A stretch of DNA of 64,000 nt. Source: Enterobacteriaceae bacterium RIT693 (lineage in GTDB: Bacteria > Pseudomonadota > Gammaproteobacteria > Enterobacterales > Enterobacteriaceae). The notes beneath the pieces were generated by a model. It was not told where the DNA came from. It saw nothing but the letters and a program-made list of their open reading frames with translations, and made no database searches. This document shows, one piece after another, positions 1-8,696 of this stretch. The stretch spans positions 1 through 64,000 of the forward strand of contig WJYK01000008.1 in the NCBI GenBank assembly GCA_009668225.1, written 5' to 3'. A program made the position numbers and the translations under genes. The stretch's first letter is position 1. Each line of letters opens with the position of its first letter.

Positions 1-288
1 CACGAAGAGACCAATCGAAATCAAAAATATAGTTGCTGTTGAAATTACCCTCTTTTTTTCTTCTGGATTCGATTTGTTAATAGCAACCTCTCTTATGATT
101 GCTCTCGTTAGTCCAAAATCAAATATACTTGCATAGCCAACTATAGCCATAGCCAGAGTATAAACACCAAACAATTCCGGACCTAAATTTCTAGCCAGAA
201 TACCAAGAGCAGGTATCGCTACTATAGTGGGGATAGCATATCCTGCAAGATTGAAGACGCTATTTTTGAGGAGCACATTTTTAAACAT
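1..288 (-). CDS. wzx: O-antigen flippase (Wzx-type), N-terminal part only
   Basis: I translated the minus strand from the ATG at 288: 96 codons stay open to the left edge. The product begins MFKNVLLKNSVFNLAGYAIP and has alternating hydrophobic and charged stretches, including a GILARNLGPELFGVYTLA segment. That is the usual N-terminus of polysaccharide-unit flippases of the MATE/MOP superfamily, with TM1, a conserved ARxLGPxxFG-like loop and TM2. Such proteins move undecaprenyl-PP-linked O-units across the inner membrane. It starts 7 bp after the rmlA stop, so it is probably co-transcribed. The coding sequence is much more AT-rich than the colanic-acid genes, as is typical of the serotype-variable O-antigen region. 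The family call is solid; substrate specificity cannot be read from this. Confidence 0.8.
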   Translation of the reverse strand, partial: MFKNVLLKNSVFNLAGYAIPTIVAIPALGILARNLGPELFGVYTLAMAIVGYASIFDFGLTRAIIREVAINKSNPEEKKRVISTATIFLISIGLFV

Positions 289-295
289 AACTACC

Positions 296-1177
296 TCAAA
301 CGTTTTTCTTCAACAATCGAATCAAATACTTTCCATAATTATTTTTAAGTAATGGCGTCGCCAGTTTTTCAAGATTTTCTTGGGAGATAAACCCTTTTCT
401 AAACGCGATCTCTTCCGGGCAAGCTACTTTCAGTCCCTGTCTTTCTTCAATGGTCGCAATAAAGTTGCTCGCTTCAATAAGACTCTGATGAGTACCGGTA
501 TCCAACCATGCATACCCGCGCCCCATCATGGCAACGGACAGACGCCCCTGTTCCATATAGATACGGTTGATATCGGTAATTTCTAGTTCGCCACGAGCGG
601 AAGGTTTGAGGTTCTTAGCCATTTCAACAACGCTGTTGTCATAGAAATATAACCCCGTCACCGCATAATTACTTTTTGGTTCTAGTGGCTTTTCTTCCAG
701 GCTAACAGCCGTTCCAGCTTTATCGAATTCCACAACGCCATAACGCTCAGGATCGTTAACATGATAGGCAAATACTGTCGCCCCACTTTCTTTGCTGACC
801 GCCGCATCCATTAGCTTCGGTAAATCATGACCGTAAAAGATGTTGTCGCCCAAAACTAAAGCACAATCATCATTACCGATGAACTCTTCGCCAAGAATAA
901 AAGCCTGCGCCAGCCCGTCCGGACTTGGCTGCACTTTGTAGTGCAAGTTAAGTCCCCACTGGCTGCCATTGCCTAGCAATTGTTCAAAGCGCGGCGTGTC
1001 CTGAGGAGTACTAATAATCAAGATGTCACGAATACCTGCCAACATCAGCGTAGAGAGCGGGTAGTAAATCATCGGCTTATCATAAATTGGCAACAGCTGT
1101 TTACTTACGGCCATTGTCACTGGATATAATCGAGTCCCAGAACCACCTGCGAGAATAATACCTTTACGCGTTTTCAT
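296..1177 (-). CDS. rmlA: Glucose-1-phosphate thymidylyltransferase RmlA
   Basis: First step of dTDP-sugar synthesis: glucose-1-phosphate + dTTP gives dTDP-glucose + PPi, in the cytoplasm. The nucleotidyltransferase signature [11 protein letters not shown] lies at residues 11-21, followed by the [16 protein letters not shown] segment and a metal-binding GDN at 110-112. The length of 293 aa equals the usual RmlA length. A start seven codons further upstream is open, but the ATG at 1177 matches the family N-terminus ([12 protein letters not shown]) and has an AGAG motif about 9 nt before it. It lies third in rmlB-rmlD-rmlA, 47 bp after rmlD, and is followed directly by wzx. rmlC does not follow, although RmlA and RmlD together predict dTDP-L-rhamnose. 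Confidence 0.95.
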   Translation of the reverse strand: MKTRKGIILAGGSGTRLYPVTMAVSKQLLPIYDKPMIYYPLSTLMLAGIRDILIISTPQDTPRFEQLLGNGSQWGLNLHYKVQPSPDGLAQAFILGEEFIGNDDCALVLGDNIFYGHDLPKLMDAAVSKESGATVFAYHVNDPERYGVVEFDKAGTAVSLEEKPLEPKSNYAVTGLYFYDNSVVEMAKNLKPSARGELEITDINRIYMEQGRLSVAMMGRGYAWLDTGTHQSLIEASNFIATIEERQGLKVACPEEIAFRKGFISQENLEKLATPLLKNNYGKYLIRLLKKNV

Positions 1178-1224
1178 TTCATTATCTCTGAATGTCAAAT
1201 ACCTAAATGGGTATTAACTTAAAA

Positions 1225-2124
1225 TTAAATCATTGTTGTAGTGAAAAGCTCGGTGAGCATACGTTTAACACCACGCTCCCACTCTGGAAGAACCAAGCCA
1301 AAATTTTTCTGAAACTTCTCAGTATTTAATCTTGAATTATGTGGGCGTTTAGCCGGTGTGGGATAAGATGATGTTGGCACGGCGTGAAGCTTGTTGAGTG
1401 CCAGAGTAATGCCAGCGGCACGCGCCTCCTCAAAGACCAGAGCAGCATAGTCGTGCCACGTCGTGGTACCACCTGAGACCAGATGATATACACCGGCAAC
1501 TTCTGGTTTAACCATGGCTATACGGATTGCATGTGCGGTGCAGTCAGCAAGCAATTCGGCCCCCGTTGGGGCACCAAACTGATCGCTTATGACCGATAGC
1601 TCTTGGCGTTCTTTTGCCAGGCGCAGCATTGTTTTAGCGAAGTTGTTGCCTTTACCGGCATAAACCCAGCTGGTTCTGAAGATCAAATGATTGGGGCAAT
1701 GTGCCTGCAGCGCTATCTCACCAGCGCGCTTGGTTTCACCGTAGACGTTCAGAGGTGCGGTCTCATCGGTTTCTTGCCACGGTGTTTCACCGTTGCCGGG
1801 AAAAACATAATCGGTTGAATAATGAACAACCCATGCGCCAATTTTAGCTGCTTCTTTCGCAATCGCCTCCACGCTGGTAGCGTTCAGGAGCTGTGCTAAT
1901 TCGGGTTCTGATTCTGCCTTATCTACAGCCGTGTGGGCGGCGGCATTGACAATGACATCCGGTTTAATCCGACGCACTGTTTCGGCAATACCTTCCGGGT
2001 TACTGAAGTCACCGCAAAATTCCTCTGAGCGAACATCCAGAGCCGTGACTTTGCCTAATGGCGCCAGGGCGCGCTGCAGTTCCCAGCCCACCTGCCCTGT
2101 CTTACCAAAAAGTAAGATATTCAT
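1225..2124 (-). CDS. rmlD: dTDP-4-dehydrorhamnose reductase RmlD
   Basis: Last enzyme of dTDP-L-rhamnose synthesis: NAD(P)H reduction of dTDP-4-dehydro-L-rhamnose. It is an SDR-fold protein with the nucleotide-binding GKTGQVG at residues 7-13, STDYVFPG at 103-110, and the catalytic YxxxK at Y128-K132 (YGETK). The length of 299 aa is normal for the family. Its start codon overlaps the rmlB stop by 4 bp, so the two are translationally coupled. A functional pathway also needs RmlC epimerase, which is not in this window. Confidence 0.95.
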   Translation of the reverse strand: MNILLFGKTGQVGWELQRALAPLGKVTALDVRSEEFCGDFSNPEGIAETVRRIKPDVIVNAAAHTAVDKAESEPELAQLLNATSVEAIAKEAAKIGAWVVHYSTDYVFPGNGETPWQETDETAPLNVYGETKRAGEIALQAHCPNHLIFRTSWVYAGKGNNFAKTMLRLAKERQELSVISDQFGAPTGAELLADCTAHAIRIAMVKPEVAGVYHLVSGGTTTWHDYAALVFEEARAAGITLALNKLHAVPTSSYPTPAKRPHNSRLNTEKFQKNFGLVLPEWERGVKRMLTELFTTTMI

Positions 2125-3206
2125 TTACGCTCACCGTAATTCTCTTCGATCCAGCTCTTGTAGGCGCCGCTTTTCACATTTTCCACCCACTGCTGGTTAT
2201 CCAGATACCACTGCACCGTTTTACGGATCCCTGACTCAAACGTTTCCTGAGGCTTCCAGCCCAGCTCACGAGAAATTTTATCAGCGTCGATCGCATAGCG
2301 GCGATCGTGCCCAGGACGGTCAGTAACATAGGTAATTTGTTCACGGTATGAACCTGACTTCGGCACAATTTCATCCAACAAATCGCAGATGGTATGCACA
2401 ACTTCGAGATTTTTCTTCTCGTTATGTCCGCCGATGTTATAGGTTTCGCCGATCTGGCCCTGCGTCACCACGGTATAAAGCGCACGCGCGTGGTCTTCAA
2501 CATACAGCCAGTCGCGAATTTGATCGCCTTTGCCGTAAATTGGTAGCGGTTTCCCTTCAAGGGCATTCAGAATTACCAGCGGGATCAACTTCTCAGGGAA
2601 GTGGAACGGGCCGTAGTTATTCGAGCAATTGGTGACAATCGTTGGAAAACCATAGGTACGCAGCCAGGCGCGAACCAGATGGTCACTGGAAGCTTTTGAC
2701 GCGGAGTAAGGGCTGCTTGGCGCGTAGGCAGTCGTTTCAGTAAACAGTGGCAATGCTTCGCCCTGTGCAACTTCATCCGGGTGCGGAAGATCGCCATAAA
2801 CTTCATCAGTAGAAATATGATGGAAACGGAATGCTGATTTCTTAGCTTCGTTCAGCGAAGACCAATAACGACGCGCTGCCTCGAGCAGAACATAAGTCCC
2901 AACAATGTTGGTTTCAACGAAGGCTGCCGGGCCGGTAATAGAGCGATCAACATGACTTTCAGCGGCCAGGTGCATGACGGCATCAGGCTGATGTTCATGG
3001 AAGAGGCGATCCATGCTTTCTGCATCACAGATATCTGCATGTTCAAAGCAGTAGCGATCGCTGTTTTCTACCGTCGCCAGTGATTCAAGGTTTCCTGCAT
3101 AGGTTAATGTATCAACGTTCACAACCGAGTCTAGTGTTTCGTTGATAATATGGCGAACGACTGCGGAACCAATAAATCCGGCACCGCCGGTAACAAGAAT
3201 TTTCAC
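2121..3206 (-). CDS. rmlB: dTDP-glucose 4,6-dehydratase RmlB
   Basis: Converts dTDP-glucose to dTDP-4-keto-6-deoxyglucose with bound NAD+. It is an extended SDR protein: GGAGFIGS at residues 7-14, the dehydratase STDEVYG motif at 132-138 (D134 and E135 are the expected acid/base pair) and the catalytic Y167-x3-K171 in YSASK. At 361 aa it has the usual length. It is the first gene of the O-antigen operon. A JUMPstart/ops element lies about 115 nt upstream in the leader, so transcription is probably RfaH-dependent. It overlaps rmlD by 4 bp. Confidence 0.96.
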   Translation of the reverse strand: MKILVTGGAGFIGSAVVRHIINETLDSVVNVDTLTYAGNLESLATVENSDRYCFEHADICDAESMDRLFHEHQPDAVMHLAAESHVDRSITGPAAFVETNIVGTYVLLEAARRYWSSLNEAKKSAFRFHHISTDEVYGDLPHPDEVAQGEALPLFTETTAYAPSSPYSASKASSDHLVRAWLRTYGFPTIVTNCSNNYGPFHFPEKLIPLVILNALEGKPLPIYGKGDQIRDWLYVEDHARALYTVVTQGQIGETYNIGGHNEKKNLEVVHTICDLLDEIVPKSGSYREQITYVTDRPGHDRRYAIDADKISRELGWKPQETFESGIRKTVQWYLDNQQWVENVKSGAYKSWIEENYGERK

Positions 3207-3619
3207 TAGAACAGTCTCTCTATTATTCAGTTATTATTTTCCCGTCGTATCCTTGCGGGAAAAAGAAACGTCAGAACGTATTAGTCTAAATGGATAAACT
3301 TTTTAATGCTTTATTTTGGCCACGCTACCGCCCCTGGCTCAGCAGCTACCAGATCACTGTACAACTCATCGATAGGTCTTTCAGAACACATTTAGGATAA
3401 ATCCCCGCAATTCTGATATTTCATGCCGCGATTAACAAGGGAAATTTTAGGTCTATACACTTCCCTGAAAAAATGGTAACACCATGAAATAGCACAATTT
3501 CAGTGATTATTTATAACGCAAAACGGCGGCTAATGTTCTGCCCCTGTCTTAGGCCGAACGCTACGCCACCGTTTAGCAGATTATCTTCCGTGATAACCTC
3601 TCAAATCACACTCAGTCTC
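3207..3619 (-). promoter_or_regulatory. galF-rmlB intergenic leader region
   Basis: Non-coding stretch of 413 bp between the galF stop and the rmlB start. It holds the JUMPstart/ops element (3321-3359) and, nearer rmlB, an imperfectly looped hairpin with arms TTTTCCCG (3237-3244) and CGGGAAAA (3256-3263). I saw no convincing sigma-70 promoter; the best minus-strand -10-like hexamer (TATAAA near 3510) has a poor -35. No open frame with a ribosome-binding site was found. Confidence 0.6.
3321..3359 (-). promoter_or_regulatory. JUMPstart element with ops (RfaH recruitment), O-antigen operon
   Basis: On the minus strand this reads CAGTGATCTGGTAGC..., then GAGCCAGGGGCGGTAGCGTG. It differs from the enterobacterial JUMPstart consensus as I recall it at only a few positions, and it contains the full ops core GGCGGTAGCGT (3322-3332). 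ops pauses RNA polymerase and loads RfaH, which suppresses termination in long surface-polysaccharide operons. It lies in the rmlB leader. Confidence 0.93.
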
Positions 3620-4513
3620 TTAACTGAGAAGCTTCTGAATGCTCTCGCGAAACTTTTGACCTTCCTTGTGGTTACGCAGTCCATACTGAACGAATGCCTG
3701 CATATAGCCCATTTTCTTACCGCAGTCGTAGCTCTCACCGGTCATCTGCATCACTTCGACCTGCTGGGTTTCATTCAAATCCGCAATAGCATCGGTTAAC
3801 TGAATACGGCCCCACGCGCCCGGCTCGGTTTTCTCAAGCAGCGGCCAAATGTCAGCGGAAAGCACGTAGCGGCCCACCGCCGCGAGATCGGAGTCCAGCG
3901 TTTGCGGCTGATCCGGTTTTTCAACAAACTCAACCATCCGGCTCACCTGCCCTTCATTGAGCAGCGGCTCTTGGGTGGTTATCACGGAGTAGGCCGCCAG
4001 GTCTTCGTTTGGCATATGCTTAGCAAGTACCTGGCTACGGCCAGTCTCATTGAAGCGAGCAACCATAGCAGCAAGATTGTAGCGCAAAGGATCGGCGCTT
4101 GCGTCGTCAAGCACAACATCCGGCAGCACCACAACAAACGGATTATTACCAACGATCGGCTGAGCGCAAAGGATGGAGTGCCCCAGGCCGAGCGGCTGAG
4201 CCTGACGTACGTTCATGATGGTGACGCCAGGAGGGCAGATAGACTGGACTTCCGCCAGCAACTGGCGCTTTACGCGCTGTTCAAGCAGCGCTTCCAGCTC
4301 GTAAGAGGTGTCGAAGTGGTTTTCAACGGCATTCTTGGAGGAGTGGGTCACCAGCACGATTTCTTTGATACCCGCGGCAACAATTTCGTCGACGATATAC
4401 TGGATCATCGGTTTATCAACGATTGGCAGCATCTCCTTAGGGATAGCTTTAGTCGCAGGCAGCATATGCATGCCTAAACCGGCTACCGGGATAACTGCTT
4501 TTAAATTAGTCAT
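3620..4513 (-). CDS. galF: GalF, GalU-like UTP-glucose-1-phosphate uridylyltransferase subunit
   Basis: Paralogue of GalU that marks the boundary between the colanic-acid and O-antigen clusters. The family is linked to the UDP-glucose pool; E. coli GalF is reported to be weakly active or to modulate GalU. The nucleotidyltransferase start [20 protein letters not shown] is present; GLGMHMLP replaces the GLGTRMLP of active GalU, the diagnostic GalF change that removes the T-R pair of the signature. From the ATG at 4513 the protein is 297 aa, the family length. A GTG four codons upstream is open, but AGAGGTGG is well spaced for the ATG. A perfect TATAAT box precedes it, so it has its own promoter downstream of wcaM. 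Confidence 0.93.
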   Translation of the reverse strand: MTNLKAVIPVAGLGMHMLPATKAIPKEMLPIVDKPMIQYIVDEIVAAGIKEIVLVTHSSKNAVENHFDTSYELEALLEQRVKRQLLAEVQSICPPGVTIMNVRQAQPLGLGHSILCAQPIVGNNPFVVVLPDVVLDDASADPLRYNLAAMVARFNETGRSQVLAKHMPNEDLAAYSVITTQEPLLNEGQVSRMVEFVEKPDQPQTLDSDLAAVGRYVLSADIWPLLEKTEPGAWGRIQLTDAIADLNETQQVEVMQMTGESYDCGKKMGYMQAFVQYGLRNHKEGQKFRESIQKLLS

Positions 4514-4542
4514 TCTTAGTCCCACCTCTAAATGGTTGGAAG

Positions 4543-4571
4543 ATTATAGTCTTTTCGTGCTCTGATGCCAG
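4543..4571 (-). promoter_or_regulatory. Predicted sigma-70 promoter of galF
   Basis: On the minus strand, -35 CTGGCA (4566-4571), a 17-nt spacer and a perfect -10 TATAAT (4543-4548). The hexamer ends 29 nt upstream of the galF ATG. The -35 matches TTGACA at 4 of 6 positions. Confidence 0.7.
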
Positions 4572-4687
4572 CATGAATTCATTAAGCGAATGGTTCATGC
4601 TATCGCCGTCCACGGGCAAACGAAATATGTTAAAACCGCTATTTACGCTTCTGTTGACTCAGAATTGTCGTAAAAAGGGTTGCATTA

Positions 4688-6112
4688 TTATTTGCGTGCG
4701 GTCGGCAGGGCGAAATTGAGGTTTTCGCTGTTAATGTGAAGTTGATCGACCCGATCTATATCCACCGAGCTTTGCCCTTTTTCATTTACTGCATGAATAT
4801 TCGCCAACGACAGCAGCGTGTCATCTTTGGCCATAAACTTCCCGCGCACATCTTTGCGAAGGTCGAAATTTAGCTTCAGCGCTGGCCCTACCGTAGAGAG
4901 CTGCATCACATTGATATTGCGCATAAAAAGATGCTGAGGTTTGTTATGAAACTCAAGCGTAGCGCGCTTCAGCGTGACGTTGGTCATTGCCACAAAAGAG
5001 GTCGCGTTACCGGAGGATACCTGGATGCCGCGCAGCGTGTTATTCAACTCGCTATTATCAAGCTTGATATCGTTAAGCTTAAAATTTTGTGGGATAGACA
5101 GATAATTCCCCTTTATCACGCCATAACCAATCAACATCCCTGCACTATTGACCATATCGACATTATCAATCACGAAGTTATCGCAGCCATATATCGCGAC
5201 GCTGGCGTTATCGATCCCTGCGCTGCGGCTGAAGGTTGGGTTAATATTGCGCGCCTTTACATTGCGAATAAGAAAATGCTTCCCATTCTCAACATGAACT
5301 AGCTGCCGGCAGTTGCTGCCGGTGATATTTGCCACCACGAAGTTTTTTACTGCCTGATCTTCAGGGTAATTATTGTTATAGGTGCTGCCCGCCAGCCCAA
5401 TACCTATCCCCCAGTTAATCTTTCCGTTAGTACAATTGATATTGTCGATAACGTGGTCAGAAATCAGCAGGTCATGGTCGTTTATCGCCACATTCCATTC
5501 AATGGCATCCCCTTGCAGGTGGCTGAAATGACCATTGGTAATGCGCACGTTCTCCATCCGGTTGTGAAACCCCTGGCGCAGTATCGCGTAGTTGGCATCG
5601 TGTACCGTGATGTTATCAATAGTCAGGTTACGCATGGTGCGGTTATCTTTGCCGCCAATGTAGATCTGCGCGACATTAACAAACCCGCTCATATCGATGC
5701 CTTTGATAGCGCAGTCGGACCCTCGTACATCCAGCGTGATGTTGTTAAACCGCCCTTTTCCCTCGCCCACAATCTGGCAGCCATCCTGCAGCACAAAACG
5801 CCCTTTGCCGTTGCCTTTGAGACCACCGGCAACGTGTAGCGTTTTCCCCTGCGGCATGAAAATCGCGGTATTGATGCTGTCACAGACTAAATCCGCCGGC
5901 ACCTGTACGACGTCCGCCCTGGCAAATGCCTGCTTAAAGGCGGCGATCCAGTCGTTTTGATAGAAATCTTTAACATTGACCTGAGATCCCCGACCGATAG
6001 CTTTTGCCGGGCCGGGAATAAGGGATGCAGCCGCCAGCGCAGAGCCGGCGGCAAGCAGCTTACGGCGAGACAGGGAAAAAGGAATGCGCTTCAGTGGATT
6101 GCTTTTCGACAT
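4688..6112 (-). CDS. wcaM: Colanic acid biosynthesis protein WcaM (Tat-exported)
   Basis: Last gene of the colanic-acid operon. The N-terminus has a twin-arginine signal: SRRKLLAAG around R16-R17, then a small-residue hydrophobic run ending PAKA near residue 38, so export to the periplasm by Tat is predicted. The remainder (474 aa in all) is a string of Asn/Asp/Gly-rich repeats of the type that forms a right-handed parallel beta-helix (for example [11 protein letters not shown] and [11 protein letters not shown]). This fits a polysaccharide-acting or scaffold role, but no catalytic residues can be assigned. It starts 26 bp after the wcaL stop. Identity is clear from the position; the biochemical function is not known to me. 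Confidence 0.92.
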   Translation of the reverse strand: MSKSNPLKRIPFSLSRRKLLAAGSALAAASLIPGPAKAIGRGSQVNVKDFYQNDWIAAFKQAFARADVVQVPADLVCDSINTAIFMPQGKTLHVAGGLKGNGKGRFVLQDGCQIVGEGKGRFNNITLDVRGSDCAIKGIDMSGFVNVAQIYIGGKDNRTMRNLTIDNITVHDANYAILRQGFHNRMENVRITNGHFSHLQGDAIEWNVAINDHDLLISDHVIDNINCTNGKINWGIGIGLAGSTYNNNYPEDQAVKNFVVANITGSNCRQLVHVENGKHFLIRNVKARNINPTFSRSAGIDNASVAIYGCDNFVIDNVDMVNSAGMLIGYGVIKGNYLSIPQNFKLNDIKLDNSELNNTLRGIQVSSGNATSFVAMTNVTLKRATLEFHNKPQHLFMRNINVMQLSTVGPALKLNFDLRKDVRGKFMAKDDTLLSLANIHAVNEKGQSSVDIDRVDQLHINSENLNFALPTARK

Positions 6113-6138
6113 AAGTCCTCATCATAGGATTCGGTGAT

Positions 6139-7359
6139 TTACAGCGTCTGAAGCTGACGGGCAAGCTGCTGGTAGATAACCTGCTGATTGAACTGGCTGG
6201 CGACTTTCTCTCTGGCGCGCGACAGCATCAACTGCAGGTCGCTTTCCGACACGGAAGCAGAGGCCTGCAATTTGTCGGCGAGCGCAAAAGCGTCCTTTTC
6301 CGGCACCAGCCAACCCGACTCATCGGCGTCGATAAGCTCGGGGATTCCGCTATGAACGGTTGATACAACGGGGATCCCGACGGCCATCGCCTCCATCAGC
6401 GCAACGGGAATACCTTCCATATCACCGTCCTCACCGGTGACAGAAGGCAGCAAGAAGAGGTCGGCGCTATCGAGCATCGCTTTCACCTCATGACTCGGCT
6501 TGAAGCCGGGCATAAAGACCACGTCCTCCAGCTGCAGTTGCTCAATCAGCGTCTTCAGACGGCGCTCCCAGGGGCCAATGCCAAGTATGTTGTAGCGAAA
6601 TGCCACGCCGCGCGCCTTCAGCAGGCGGCAGGCTTCAATGGCAATATGCAGCCCTTTTTTTTCCGTCAGGCGCGCCACCGAGACAATCTCCAGCGGCGTG
6701 CCCGGCGTTTTCATGGGCCTCAAAGAAAATTTGTCCATATCCACGCCCATCCGGGATACCGCAATTTTGCTCTCCGGGCAGCCCATCTGCTTCAGGCGGC
6801 TCGCCCAGAGATTGCTTATCGGCAACATCAGATCTCCGCGCTCGAACAGCTGCCGATATTCAGGCGTGTAGTGAGCCAGCGCGTCACGGTGCGAGATATC
6901 TATGCCGTGGAATACGGTGGCAATTTTGCCCTTTAGCAATCCAAGCTCCTTGAGCTTGGCTGCCGTGACGCCCGCCGGGCCAAAATGCGCGATAAACACA
7001 TCGGCCTCCAGCGGCTGTTTCTGCCGCCCGCAGATAGATGAAAGGATAAGGTTACGGGCTTCATCGCCATAGCGCGCACGACTTAAGGCTCGCCAGGTTC
7101 TGCCTCGCAGGCCTCCGCGTAGCGTATTCAACGCGCGGCTTTGCAGCTTGGCGACTTTACCCTCTGGCTCATCAAGCAACCAGACGGTTTTTTCCGAAAG
7201 CCCATAGCTTTTAAACGTCGCGTGGGTATTGGTCAGGTCGCCTTTTTGCAGGGCAACAATCTCAACCTCGTAGCCCATGTCGATAAAAGCGGTGATCTGA
7301 TTCAGCACAAAGGTTTCCGAAGCCAGCGGAAACTTCAGCAGGAAGAAACCAACCTTCAT
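6139..7359 (-). CDS. wcaL: Colanic acid glycosyltransferase WcaL
   Basis: GT-B fold glycosyltransferase (GT4 type) of 406 aa acting at the cytoplasmic face of the inner membrane. The C-terminal nucleotide-sugar site has the usual features: VARLTEKKGLHIAIEA, then FLLPSVTGEDGDMEGIPVAL, with the E-x7-E motif in the last segment. In the E. coli scheme it adds one of the side-branch sugars of the repeat unit. It overlaps wcaK by 4 bp (ATGA), so it is coupled to it. The family call is certain and the exact acceptor is inferred from gene order. Confidence 0.93.
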   Translation of the reverse strand: MKVGFFLLKFPLASETFVLNQITAFIDMGYEVEIVALQKGDLTNTHATFKSYGLSEKTVWLLDEPEGKVAKLQSRALNTLRGGLRGRTWRALSRARYGDEARNLILSSICGRQKQPLEADVFIAHFGPAGVTAAKLKELGLLKGKIATVFHGIDISHRDALAHYTPEYRQLFERGDLMLPISNLWASRLKQMGCPESKIAVSRMGVDMDKFSLRPMKTPGTPLEIVSVARLTEKKGLHIAIEACRLLKARGVAFRYNILGIGPWERRLKTLIEQLQLEDVVFMPGFKPSHEVKAMLDSADLFLLPSVTGEDGDMEGIPVALMEAMAVGIPVVSTVHSGIPELIDADESGWLVPEKDAFALADKLQASASVSESDLQLMLSRAREKVASQFNQQVIYQQLARQLQTL

Positions 7360-8636
7360 TTCCCCTCCTTGACTCGCTCAAGCACCGATTCCACCATTTT
7401 CATGCCGTTTGCACGCTCGGCGCTCACCGCCGCCGCAAGCCGCTGGTTAATCGGCGGCAATTGCCCCAGCACGTCAGCAACTACGCCCTGTAAAGAACCG
7501 TCCAGCAACTGGCGAATATCGATGGCCATTTCAGGCATGCCGAGCTGCTGCATAATGCCTGCGGATTTGTGTTCGTAGTTGATGGCAATGGCCGGCGTGC
7601 CGAAGTTCATCGAGATAATTGCCGAGTGCAGGCGAGTCCCCACCGTCAGCTCGCAGGCGGCGAAGATTTTGCCCATCTCAAGATCGTTGAGTTCGTCCAT
7701 CACCACGTGATAGTCATCGGGCTGCCGGATGTACTGGCGAATGTTGAGCGCCACCATGCGGTCATCTTTGTTATAGCTGTCGATGCCGGTGCAGGTGGAG
7801 AGCGCCAGAACCTGGTAGCCCTGCTCAATGGTGCGGTTCACCACTTCGGCAAAGGCCCGCTCATAGGCTTCCTGGGTGGTGCCCAGCCGCTTATCGAACG
7901 GCGCAAGTTCGCGCAGCGTAATCGCCACGGTTTTCTTACCTTCAATTACGCCAAGCCAGTGCTTAACCGCATAGCTCGGCACAAAGTCCTCTTCATGCTG
8001 CGCCACCAGCCATGCCGTATCGACCCCTTGCTCGACCTTGCTGGTATCTATCTGGCTCTGTTTCATCAGATCCAGGCTCACGGTTTCACGCAGGATAAGC
8101 GACTTCGCGTGGCCGAAAACGTAGTTAGCCAGTTGGTTAAACTGCGGCTCCTGGAACGGACCGACGCTGTGGCCAATCATGTACACGGGCTTGCGGGCCA
8201 TAAAGCTACACAGCGCATGCTCGAATTGGCTCACACCGTACAGATCGACAAAAAACGAGCCGCCAACCTGAATAATCGCGTCGTATTGATGCAGCGACTT
8301 AACAAAGTCGATAAAGCCCTGCGGAATAGCGATATTGCGCAGACGCCCGGAATTAGTCGCCTTCGCCAGCAGCACCTGGTGCTGATATTTGCGGCGCAGC
8401 ACTTTTTTCACCCGGCCCACAATCCCGGCGGCATTGTTGTACTGCTTCATTTGCTTATACAGCCCGTCGCCCAGCACCGGGCGCCCCAGCAGCCAGGCTG
8501 AACTCACCGGATAGCGACTCATGACATCCACATGTATGCCGTCATCAAGCGTGGTAATGGCATCGATCAACCCGCGCAAAATGGCGCTATCACCGCGGTT
8601 GCCGCAAGTATGGTTGCCAAGAATAAGTAATTTCAT
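7356..8636 (-). CDS. wcaK: Colanic acid pyruvyl transferase WcaK
   Basis: Member of the polysaccharide pyruvyl transferase family (426 aa), which transfers pyruvate from PEP to the terminal sugar of the colanic-acid side chain as a ketal. Visible family features are the N-terminal GNHTCGNRGDSAIL loop, QVGGSFFVDLYG, YMIGHSVGPFQ, and the late VGTRLHSAIISMNFGTPAIA, where the R-x-H pair lies. It sits between wzxC (60-bp gap holding a perfect hairpin) and wcaL (4-bp overlap). Confidence 0.94.
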   Translation of the reverse strand: MKLLILGNHTCGNRGDSAILRGLIDAITTLDDGIHVDVMSRYPVSSAWLLGRPVLGDGLYKQMKQYNNAAGIVGRVKKVLRRKYQHQVLLAKATNSGRLRNIAIPQGFIDFVKSLHQYDAIIQVGGSFFVDLYGVSQFEHALCSFMARKPVYMIGHSVGPFQEPQFNQLANYVFGHAKSLILRETVSLDLMKQSQIDTSKVEQGVDTAWLVAQHEEDFVPSYAVKHWLGVIEGKKTVAITLRELAPFDKRLGTTQEAYERAFAEVVNRTIEQGYQVLALSTCTGIDSYNKDDRMVALNIRQYIRQPDDYHVVMDELNDLEMGKIFAACELTVGTRLHSAIISMNFGTPAIAINYEHKSAGIMQQLGMPEMAIDIRQLLDGSLQGVVADVLGQLPPINQRLAAAVSAERANGMKMVESVLERVKEGK

Positions 8637-8656
8637 ATCGACCTCTATATTTATGA

Positions 8657-8690
8657 CGAAGCGGGAAAAAGCGTGTTTTTTCCCGCTTCG
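8657..8690 (-). repeat. Perfect 14-bp inverted repeat between wzxC and wcaK
   Basis: Arms CGAAGCGGGAAAAA (8657-8670) and TTTTTCCCGCTTCG (8677-8690) around the loop GCGTGT. Neither strand has a T-run after the GC part of the stem, so it is not a standard intrinsic terminator. An mRNA stability or processing hairpin inside the operon is more likely. Confidence 0.85.
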
Positions 8691-8696
8691 TTGTTA

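Noticed and set aside
3558-3567. ops-like GGCGTAGCGT (minus strand) just after galF
   Set aside because: It lacks one G of the ops core and has no JUMPstart context; the true element is 200 bp downstream. Probably chance.
7569-8501. Plus-strand open frame of 310 codons
   Set aside because: Antisense to wcaK; composition is that of a complementary strand, with no recognisable motif.
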